A stretch of DNA of 64,000 nt from an uncultured Synechococcaceae cyanobacterium (lineage in GTDB: Bacteria > Cyanobacteriota > Cyanobacteriia > PCC-6307 > Cyanobiaceae): the NCBI GenBank assembly GCA_902578445.1, contig CACHDC010000003.1, positions 1-64,000 on the forward strand, read 5' to 3'. This document shows, piece after piece, positions 57,218-64,000 of this stretch. The translations under genes were made by a program, and so were the position numbers. A model generated the notes under the pieces. That model was not told the origin of the DNA and did no database searches. It saw only the letters and a program-made list of their open reading frames with translations. Within the stretch, counting starts at the first letter, position 1. Each line of letters opens with the position of its first letter.

Positions 57218-57487
57218 TTACCTCTTGTTTAGCTTCTCATCACTTTTTTTATTAATATGTTTCTTTTTGGTTCTGTTTAAAAAGAATTTTTTAAACATTT
57301 CATATATCCCTATAATTAAAGAAGCAATAAATGCAAAAATAACTGTTATTGCTACAATTATCGCTCCAATAGCAGCTCCTGGGCCAGCATAAGCATGAAC
57401 AGGTATTTGTAAAAGCAAACTCAGGTAAAATATAAAAAGATATTTTTTTTTAAATTTCATATTTATTTTAAAAAATAAACTCATCAA
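57218..57487 (-). CDS. Small secreted or membrane protein with AGPGAAIG motif, 89 aa
   Basis: A signal-like N-terminus (basic KFKKK, hydrophobic to about 31, cleavage after AYA plausible) is followed by AGPGAAIGAIIVAITVIFAF, a glycine/alanine-rich membrane segment, and a lysine-rich tail. The internal Met at position 57460 is an equally good start. Not recognised as a characterised family. First of a three-gene run with the 110-residue protein and the sulfotransferase. Confidence 0.6.
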   Translation of the reverse strand: MMSLFFKINMKFKKKYLFIFYLSLLLQIPVHAYAGPGAAIGAIIVAITVIFAFIASLIIGIYEMFKKFFLNRTKKKHINKKSDEKLNKR

Positions 57488-58102
57488 AGTTCAATTAAAA
57501 GACTTCAATTTAAAACAATCCTATCATTATGAGATAGAGTAGAAAATATTATGAAGCCACTATTTATTTTCAGTAACTAATATAGAATCTCATTAAGATT
57601 GTGTGCATGGATTGGCTGTAAGATTATTTAATGAAGAAATTTGTACTATCAATTATTCACTTCGCTAGATTTAAAAAATTATTTAGAAATTTAAAAAATC
57701 TTTGTAATATTATTAATGAAAAAGAATAAAAAAAATTTAAAAATAATCGTTCAGAAATAATCTAAAACCATAATCTAATTTACTAATTTTTATTAAAAAA
57801 AGTTATAGTACTCTGTAAATCCCTCAAAGGTATTAATTTTGGAATATTAGAGACTTATGCCAAAAAATTATTATAAATTGGTAGGAGAAGGCCAAATACA
57901 ATATTTGATGCATATAAGTCCCTTATTAGTAATATGAGAAAGTAGCCACTCCAAGAAAATGCAATAATAAAATTATTTTTGTGAATTAAATCAGTATGTG
58001 TTTAATATTTTTAGTCACAGTTGGCAATATATTTAATAGGTATTCAAATATGATCTTTTTTGATACTTAAAATAAAGTAATCTAAATTAAATATTTAAAA
58101 AT
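57488..58102. other. Non-coding gap between divergent operons
   Basis: 615 AT-rich bases between divergent genes. The only frame seen is a 32-codon ORF at 57631-57729 (+), which is Lys/Phe-rich and not convincing. No hairpin or tRNA fragment is apparent. It may hold promoters for both flanking genes or the remains of a lost gene. Confidence 0.5.
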
Positions 58103-58846
58103 ATGGAAAATAACAGTTCAAAATATATTAATTTAATATCTAATAACATCAAAAATAGAAAGTTAGGTATAAAAGGATTAAAATATTACTTACTAAGAAT
58201 GGTTTGCAGTAACACTTCAATAGCTAATTATCAGTTAGATCAATTGATTAAAAATTATTTTTTTTATTCAGATAAAGGTTTAAAGATTCTTGATATAGGA
58301 TCTGGATTATGTAATTATTATCCAGATAATGTAATTGAATCAAAGAATATTTATTACGCCTGTGATTTAAGTGATGAATTAAGAGAATTAATTGAAAAAA
58401 GAGGTATAACTTTTGTTAGAGGTGATATGGTAAAGGATAAATTAGCATTTGAAGAAAATTATTTTGACATTATAATTTGTTCCCATGTCATTGAGCATAT
58501 TGAAGATCCATCTAATATTTTATTTGAGATTAATAAATTATTAAAAATCTCAGGGATTTTGTTTTTAAAAACACCTGATATAAAAGTAGTCAAATGGAAT
58601 TTTTTTAATGACTTTACACATAAAAAAGCATATACAAAAAATAGTCTTTTAGAACAAATAGAATCAGATTCTTTAAAAGTAGAGATGTGCTTTTCATCAA
58701 CACTTTATAAAGACTTTGCATTTAACTTATTAAAAAATAATCCATTAAACCCATTTAATATTATTTTCTTAATTATTGGCTTTTATACGTATTTTATAAG
58801 AACCGATATGCGAGAACTTATCTGTATAGTTAAAAAATTAAAATGA
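58103..58846 (+). CDS. Class I SAM-dependent methyltransferase
   Basis: 247 residues with the SAM loop ILDIGSGLCNYYPDN (about 64-78), a D at the end of the second strand (YYACDLSDEL), and the post-II region IICSHVIEHIEDPSNIL (about 128-144), typical of Methyltransf_11. The C-terminus has a hydrophobic stretch (about 218-233), so it may associate with the membrane. Substrate unknown. Lies before the GtrA-like gene on the same strand, 100 bases apart. Confidence 0.8.
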   Translation: MENNSSKYINLISNNIKNRKLGIKGLKYYLLRMVCSNTSIANYQLDQLIKNYFFYSDKGLKILDIGSGLCNYYPDNVIESKNIYYACDLSDELRELIEKRGITFVRGDMVKDKLAFEENYFDIIICSHVIEHIEDPSNILFEINKLLKISGILFLKTPDIKVVKWNFFNDFTHKKAYTKNSLLEQIESDSLKVEMCFSSTLYKDFAFNLLKNNPLNPFNIIFLIIGFYTYFIRTDMRELICIVKKLK

Positions 58847-58946
58847 TAAGAAAAGGGATTTAAAAGATGATAAGAATATGCTTTCTTATTCTCTTCAAAT
58901 TATGATAAATTTAGGATCTTAATAAAGTCAATTTTCCCAAATCAAT

Positions 58947-59318
58947 ATGGCAATATTTAGGCAAGGAAAAAATTTTTTGTTTTTTGGGATAATTAATTTC
59001 ACAATTACAAATATTATTCTTCAAATATTACTTCTTTTCCTAAATGTTTGGACTTCTGCAATATTGAGTCAAATAATTAATACCTTAATTGGTTACCGGC
59101 TCTATAGTAGATATGTTTTTAGAATTAAAAATTATAGAAGTTCGTTCTATTTGAAATACATTTCATTCGCTTTAATAATTTATATCTTAAATGCAAAATT
59201 AATAATTTTGCTCTCAAGCATTTTTTCAATATCTAATAATCTATCAGCATTAATTTTAGTTCCTTTTTTAACTTCTTTTTCTTTTATTTTTCAGAAGTTT
59301 TTAATTTTTAAAAAGTAA
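58947..59318 (+). CDS. GtrA-like membrane protein
   Basis: 123 residues with four hydrophobic segments (about 9-28, 33-52, 68-88, 96-117) and the family's opening FLFFGIINFTITNIIL and a GYRLYSRYVF loop near 49-58. GtrA proteins are thought to flip polyprenyl-phosphate-linked sugars. It is convergent with the GT2/GT-C pair that follows, consistent with a Gtr-type module. Confidence 0.8.
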   Translation: MAIFRQGKNFLFFGIINFTITNIILQILLLFLNVWTSAILSQIINTLIGYRLYSRYVFRIKNYRSSFYLKYISFALIIYILNAKLIILLSSIFSISNNLSALILVPFLTSFSFIFQKFLIFKK

Positions 59319-59326
59319 ATAAATTT

Positions 59327-60268
59327 TTATTTTTTCTTGAGAAGAATTCTAATACTGCAATCGTAATAAATGAATGAAAGAAAAAATTGAATACTAATTA
59401 TACTAAAAATAGTAAATAAACTAGAATTTCCGGCTGATGTGAATTCATTAGTGATATTGGAATTGATTAGAAAATAAACTCCAAATAAAAATGAAACAAA
59501 TCCAAATATAATTGATAGTATTAATTCAATTGAACCTACATTAAAATCTAATAAGAAATATTGGTATATTATTCTTTTCAGCAATAATTTTAAGTTTTTA
59601 GTTAAAAAAGGGTATATTTCTTTTAAGGGTTTTAGAGAAGAATAATTATCGCCATAATTTGCATCTATTGAGACATTTTTGATGATGATATTTTTTAGAG
59701 AACATCTGAATAAGAGATCAGTTTCAAAAAAAAATCTATCATCTGTCTTGTGCCAATCAATATCCCTTGCGACAGTTGAACTAAATGCTAAAAAACCATT
59801 TGTAGGATCAAAGATTTCCCAGTACCCAGTAGATAATTTGCATAAATAACTTAAAAAAGTATTTCCAATCAGCCTGATTTTCGGCATTTGAAATAATTTA
59901 TCAATGTTGGTAAATCTGTTCCCTTTAGTTGCATCGCATTCTTTTTTAATTATAGGACTGCACATTTTTGGGATGTCTTCAGGATACATTTGATAGTCAG
60001 CGTCCATTTTTAAAATAATGTCTAAATCTTGTTCTAATAACCAAGCAATACCTATTTTTGTGGATCCCCCAACGCCAAGATTCTTTGTGTTAAATATTAC
60101 GTGTACTTTGCTATTAAAATCGCAATTTAAAATTTTTTCTCCTGTTTTCAATGGACATTTATCGTCAACTAAAACTACTTTGTTTACGTAAGGTAAAATA
60201 TCCTCAATAAATTTTAATGTGATTTCTCCTCCCATAAAGCATGGAACCACAACTCCTAAAGAGGTCAT
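59327..60268 (-). CDS. GT2 glycosyltransferase, polyprenyl-phosphate type
   Basis: 313 residues. GT-A features are VVPCFMGGE, VVLVDDKCPLKTGE, KNLGVGGSTKIGI, and MDADYQMYPEDIP with the DxD. Two C-terminal hydrophobic segments (about 243-264, 282-300) suggest membrane anchoring. Likely makes a polyprenyl-phosphate sugar. Its ATG overlaps the stop of the upstream GT-C gene (ATGA), so the two are translated together. Confidence 0.85.
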   Translation of the reverse strand: MTSLGVVVPCFMGGEITLKFIEDILPYVNKVVLVDDKCPLKTGEKILNCDFNSKVHVIFNTKNLGVGGSTKIGIAWLLEQDLDIILKMDADYQMYPEDIPKMCSPIIKKECDATKGNRFTNIDKLFQMPKIRLIGNTFLSYLCKLSTGYWEIFDPTNGFLAFSSTVARDIDWHKTDDRFFFETDLLFRCSLKNIIIKNVSIDANYGDNYSSLKPLKEIYPFLTKNLKLLLKRIIYQYFLLDFNVGSIELILSIIFGFVSFLFGVYFLINSNITNEFTSAGNSSLFTIFSIISIQFFLSFIYYDCSIRILLKKK

Positions 60269-61536
60269 TTTAATTTTGCTTTTGATACTCCTTGCAATGT
60301 ATCATGTATCATCTTTGCTGAAAACAATATGAATGGTGGATAAAACATCATTAAATATCTACTCATCGATACCCCAATAAGACTAGGAGATATAGCAAAA
60401 AATGATGCTAGAAGAATTATCCATAATTCTGATTTTAAAATAAAATTTTTATTAGTTACGATACCTAAAAAACTAAAAAAATTGATAGGAAATAAAAAGA
60501 AAATCCCAGTAAATGTTCTCATTACAAATGGAAACATTGATTGAGAAAATATCCCAGAATGACTATCTCTAATATCGGACATCCCAGAAACAAAATCTGT
60601 AATTTTCCATAATGCAAAATAAAATAAAACCTTTGCGTTATTTAAAATATCGCCATCAATTATTGTTAGCCTTGAACGTAATTCATCTCTAGAAAATCCA
60701 AAAAATGAACCACCTTCTCTCGCAAATAAAGAAACGTTTGCTAATGAATATCCATAGGTTAATTCTAAATTATAAAAAGTTACTCCAATACCAAAGATAA
60801 TAATTATTAATTTTAAAACGCTTAAAGAATTAATTTCATTGATAAAGAAAGTATTTTTGATATTTTTCCACAATAATATTATTAAAATGATGATACTAAA
60901 TAAACCAGCATTAGGCCTTAGAAAAGACAAATAAGAACATCCTAAAGTTACAAGAAAAATATCATAAATATAGTTTTCTTTTGTTAACCTATAACCTTTA
61001 TAAAAGCATTTACAAAATAAATATAATATAAAACTAACACCTATAATTAAATAATTTGTTATTCCACCAGAAAGAGAATAATAAAACGTATATGGATTAC
61101 AAATATATATAATACAAGCAATTCTTGATATCTTTTCATTAAAAATATAGTAAGACGATAATCTAAGGAGCCTTAATGAAATTATAGAAAAACTAGATGA
61201 TATAAGTATTACAATTAGGTTCCAAATTCTTGAATATTGATCTTCTCCAAATATGCCTACAAAATAAGTAACCAATTTTAAAACAAGAGGATAAAGAATA
61301 TTTCCTGAGTAATCTTCATAACCATAACCTTTTATAGTTTCATTTATATAAAAAATCCTATCTCCAATTCCTAGAATTGAAGATGATATCCCAATCCCTG
61401 TAGTGTCGGAGGGGATACTTATAAAATAACTAAAAAATATAAATGAAATTATAGAATAAATATATATTTTTTCGAAGATATTTGTTCTAAAATTAAAGAA
61501 GATATTTAAGTTGATTGAACTTAATTTCTTATTCAT
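60265..61536 (-). CDS. Polytopic membrane protein, probable GT-C glycosyltransferase
   Basis: 423 residues, about ten hydrophobic helices. The first extracytoplasmic loop contains GIGDRIFYINETIKGYGYED, with acidic residues in the position used by GT-C enzymes, and a DQYSRIWN motif follows. No close family recognised. Gene order with the GT2 and GtrA-like genes supports a role in adding a lipid-linked sugar outside the cell. ATG start. Confidence 0.65.
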   Translation of the reverse strand: MNKKLSSINLNIFFNFRTNIFEKIYIYSIISFIFFSYFISIPSDTTGIGISSSILGIGDRIFYINETIKGYGYEDYSGNILYPLVLKLVTYFVGIFGEDQYSRIWNLIVILISSSFSIISLRLLRLSSYYIFNEKISRIACIIYICNPYTFYYSLSGGITNYLIIGVSFILYLFCKCFYKGYRLTKENYIYDIFLVTLGCSYLSFLRPNAGLFSIIILIILLWKNIKNTFFINEINSLSVLKLIIIIFGIGVTFYNLELTYGYSLANVSLFAREGGSFFGFSRDELRSRLTIIDGDILNNAKVLFYFALWKITDFVSGMSDIRDSHSGIFSQSMFPFVMRTFTGIFFLFPINFFSFLGIVTNKNFILKSELWIILLASFFAISPSLIGVSMSRYLMMFYPPFILFSAKMIHDTLQGVSKAKLK

Positions 61537-61889
61537 TTAATTGATAGTAATAAACCTTTATTAAAGAGTATTTTATCTATGATAACTATAGTGATACAAA
61601 CTAATTACAGTGTAACAAAATAAAACATCAAAAGTTTATAATTATTAATTCATGAGATACCAATTTACAAACTATATATTTAATTAACTTTTAAAAAAAA
61701 AAGAGATTTATTTGCATCCTAAATATATTTTTTTTATTTATTTTTAATGATTAATTATTTATTAAGCAAATTTTTGATTTTTCTGTATTTCATTTATAAC
61801 ACAGTATGATATATTTGTGGTTATTCAAAAATATTAAGTGTTTATAAATCTTTTTTTAATACTTAAAAGCAAATTGCAATAGCGATACT
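61537..61889. other. Non-coding gap between divergent transcripts
   Basis: 353 bases without a credible frame, strongly AT-rich, with several A and T runs. Divergent promoters are likely here but no convincing -10/-35 pair stands out. Confidence 0.45.
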
Positions 61890-62906
61890 ATGTCTATTCT
61901 AGTTACTGGAGCGGGAGGATTCATTGGCTTCCATTTATGCAAGCGTTTAATAGGAGAAGGACAGGAAGTTATTGGAATTGATAATATTAATAATTATTAT
62001 GACGTGAAATTAAAAAATAAAAGAATTGAAATATTGAAAAATTCTTCGAAAAATTTTTTTCATTTTTTTAATGAAGATATTGAAAATAAGGAGAATATTT
62101 TTCGAATATTCGATAAATATAATCCAACTAAGGTTGTTAATCTTGCCGCTCAAGCTGGAGTTAGATATTCCATAGAAAATCCAGATGCATATATTCAGGC
62201 TAATCTGGTTGGCTTTTTAAATATCATTGAATGCTGCAGAAAATTTAAAGTTGATCATTTCGTATATGCAAGTAGTAGTTCTGTCTATGGAGGTAATGAG
62301 AAGATGCCTTTTTCTGAAGTTCATAATGTTGATCATCCTGTAAGTCTTTATGCAGCTACTAAGAAATCTAATGAATTAATTGCTCATTCTTATAGTCATC
62401 TATATAGCATTCCTTCTACTGGTTTAAGATTTTTCACTGTATATGGGCCATGGGGTAGGCCTGATATGGCACTATTCCTTTTTACAAAAGCAATTATTGA
62501 AGATAATCCAATTGAAGTTTTTAATCAAGGAAATATGATTAGAGATTTTACTTACATAGACGATATCATAGAAAGTCTTTTTAGGGTTCTTAATAAGCCG
62601 CCTAAAAGTGATCCTTTATTTAATAAGGCCAATCCTAATCCATCAATAAGCTGGGCTCCTCATCGAATTTTTAATATTGGGAATTCAGAACCTACTCCTT
62701 TGATGGAATTTATAGAGGCAATTGAAAGCTCATTGGGGAAAAAAGCAAAAAAGATTTTTTTACCAATGCAGCCTGGAGATGTTAAGGCAACTTCAGCAGA
62801 TACAAAATTATTAGAGCAATTAATAGATTTCAAACCTCATACTTCTGTTGAAGTTGGAATAAAGAATTTTGTTGATTGGTATAGAGATTTTTATGAAGTT
62901 TCTTGA
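61890..62906 (+). CDS. UDP-glucuronate 4-epimerase (NAD-dependent)
   Basis: Extended SDR converting UDP-GlcA to UDP-GalA. The 338 residues have ILVTGAGGFIGFHLCKRL (3-20), the DNINNYYDVKLK loop characteristic of this epimerase, AQAGVRYSIENP, YASSSSVYGGNEKMPF, and the catalytic YAATKKSNE. Together with ugd at 31,934-33,355 this gives a complete UDP-Glc to UDP-GalA route in the window. The next gene starts 16 bases later. Confidence 0.93.
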   Translation: MSILVTGAGGFIGFHLCKRLIGEGQEVIGIDNINNYYDVKLKNKRIEILKNSSKNFFHFFNEDIENKENIFRIFDKYNPTKVVNLAAQAGVRYSIENPDAYIQANLVGFLNIIECCRKFKVDHFVYASSSSVYGGNEKMPFSEVHNVDHPVSLYAATKKSNELIAHSYSHLYSIPSTGLRFFTVYGPWGRPDMALFLFTKAIIEDNPIEVFNQGNMIRDFTYIDDIIESLFRVLNKPPKSDPLFNKANPNPSISWAPHRIFNIGNSEPTPLMEFIEAIESSLGKKAKKIFLPMQPGDVKATSADTKLLEQLIDFKPHTSVEVGIKNFVDWYRDFYEVS

Positions 62907-62922
62907 ATTGAATATTTAAAGA

Positions 62923-64000
62923 ATGCATTCTCTCCCTGATAAAAATTGTTGCACTATTGCTGTAATTGGTCTTGGCTATGTAGGTTTACCAGTAGCTGTA
63001 GAATTTGCTAAGCAAAAAATATCATTTGTAGATAATAAAGAATTTAATCATAAAATAATTGGATTTGATATTAATGAAAATAGAATAAATGAACTAAGAA
63101 AAGGTTTTGATAAAACAGGTGAGGTTGATGTAAGTGTCATTAATAAATTAGAGAATATTATTTTCACAAGTGATCCAAGTCGTCTTGTCGAGGCAGAAGT
63201 TTTCATTGTTACTGTACCTACTCCTATTGACAAATCTAAAAACCCTGACCTTAGTCTTATCAAGCAAGCTTGTAAAACAATTGGAAAAGCAATTAAAAAT
63301 AATACTAAATCTTCTTCTCCAGTAATTATTTTCGAAAGTACTGTTTACCCTGGAGCATCAGAAGAAGAATTTATGCCTATTATTTCTTCGTTTTCTGGTT
63401 TGCCAATTTTTGATGAAAAAAATATGGAAAGATCTCTTGCGTTTGGCTATAGTCCTGAAAGAATTAATCCTGGGGATAAAGATCATAGAATATCTTCTAT
63501 TGTCAAAGTAACAAGTGGGAATACTGAAAATGTCTCGTATTGGGTTGACTATTTATACGCTTCTATAATTAAAGCAGGAACATACAATGCCAAGAATATA
63601 AAAGTAGCAGAGGCAGCTAAGGTTATAGAAAACACTCAAAGAGATTTAAACATTGCTTTGATAAATGAACTATCTATAGTATTCAAAAAAATGAATATCG
63701 ATACTTTAGATGTTATTAATGCTGCAAAGACTAAATGGAACTTCCTACCTTTTAAACCAGGTTTAGTAGGTGGGCACTGTATTGGTGTAGATCCTTATTA
63801 CCTTACTTATAAGTCAGAAAAAGTTGGTTATTATCCAGAGGTTATATTAGCTGGGAGAAAAATTAATGATGGGATGGCTATCTGGTATGTAGAAGAGCTA
63901 ATTAAAGAGATGTATATTAAAGATCTCAAAATTGATTCGGTTGAAGCATTGGTTTTGGGATTTACTTTTAAAGAAAATTGTCCAGACACACGGAATACAA
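62923..64000 (+). CDS. Nucleotide-sugar dehydrogenase (WbpA/VipA/TviB type), 3' end outside window
   Basis: The frame is open to the right edge; about 359 residues are visible. It begins [21 protein letters not shown]-like with the NAD loop [15 protein letters not shown]; then come [54 protein letters not shown], and the catalytic cysteine in [13 protein letters not shown], ending in [14 protein letters not shown]. This subtype oxidises UDP-GlcNAc/GalNAc, or UDP-Glc, to the uronate; the exact sugar is unresolved. Operon with the epimerase. Confidence 0.9.
   Translation, partial: MHSLPDKNCCTIAVIGLGYVGLPVAVEFAKQKISFVDNKEFNHKIIGFDINENRINELRKGFDKTGEVDVSVINKLENIIFTSDPSRLVEAEVFIVTVPTPIDKSKNPDLSLIKQACKTIGKAIKNNTKSSSPVIIFESTVYPGASEEEFMPIISSFSGLPIFDEKNMERSLAFGYSPERINPGDKDHRISSIVKVTSGNTENVSYWVDYLYASIIKAGTYNAKNIKVAEAAKVIENTQRDLNIALINELSIVFKKMNIDTLDVINAAKTKWNFLPFKPGLVGGHCIGVDPYYLTYKSEKVGYYPEVILAGRKINDGMAIWYVEELIKEMYIKDLKIDSVEALVLGFTFKENCPDTRNT

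Noticed and set aside
57631-57729. 32-codon ORF in the 57.5-58.1 kb gap
   Set aside because: Very short, Lys/Phe-rich composition expected from AT-rich noise, and no ribosome-binding site.
63048-63263. 71-codon minus-strand frame near the right edge
   Set aside because: Antisense to the partial nucleotide-sugar dehydrogenase, whose motifs are clear.
21750-64000. A complete Wzx/Wzy capsule system
   Set aside because: No flippase, polymerase or phosphomannomutase gene is recognisable inside the window.

Overview
The window is low-GC, densely coded DNA from a cyanobacterium, most probably a high-light Prochlorococcus. This is inferred from the AT bias, short intergenic gaps, and families largely restricted to cyanobacteria and plastids (an Ftn2/ARC6-type division protein, DUF3611, DUF3122, a TIGR03792-like protein), together with LexA, FtsH3-like, LarB and the two-domain ThiE. 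No database search was possible, so the species is not established.

Positions 1-21,700 look like conserved housekeeping backbone. They hold the end of ftn2, then ffh, rpsP, a PhoH-type ATPase, a Bax-inhibitor-1 family protein, era, an in-frame trmD-ispF reading frame, a TIGR03792-like protein, larB, two unannotated small genes, thiS-thiE-ribF, a DUF3611 protein, surE, pheS, nadK, cobL, a small hypothetical gene, a DUF3122 protein, ribD, ftsH, argF and lexA. Neighbouring genes often overlap by ATGA, and several have forced TTG starts.

Positions 21,750-64,000 are a cell-surface polysaccharide region, interpreted as a genomic island. Export genes (Wzz-like and Wza-like) come first. Next is a putative lipid-modification set of two tandem fatty-acid-hydroxylase/sterol-desaturase paralogues and a GMC-like oxidoreductase. 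Then come nucleotide-sugar genes (galE, ugd, UDP-xylose synthase; later manC-gmd-fcl; at the right edge a UDP-glucuronate 4-epimerase and a second nucleotide-sugar dehydrogenase). A + strand cluster follows: C-methyltransferase, SDR, ThDP enzyme, class I aminotransferase. The rest includes several GT2 and GT-C glycosyltransferases, a GtrA-like protein, methyltransferases, an arylsulfotransferase-like protein, a P-loop sulfotransferase with two small membrane proteins, and an isolated SdhA-like flavoprotein.

An intact tRNA-Ala(GGC) at 44348-44420 is followed 4.2 kb later by a degenerate copy of its 3' half (48547-48586) that starts exactly at the anticodon. The GDP-fucose genes lie between them. 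This is the layout left by integration at a tRNA gene.

Taken together, the island supplies UDP-Gal, UDP-GlcA, UDP-Xyl, UDP-GalA, GDP-Man and GDP-Fuc. Lipid-linked and GT-C transferases would assemble these sugars, methyl and possibly sulfate groups would be added, and a Wzz/Wza-type system would export the product. No Wzx flippase, Wzy polymerase, phosphomannomutase or integrase is visible in the window.
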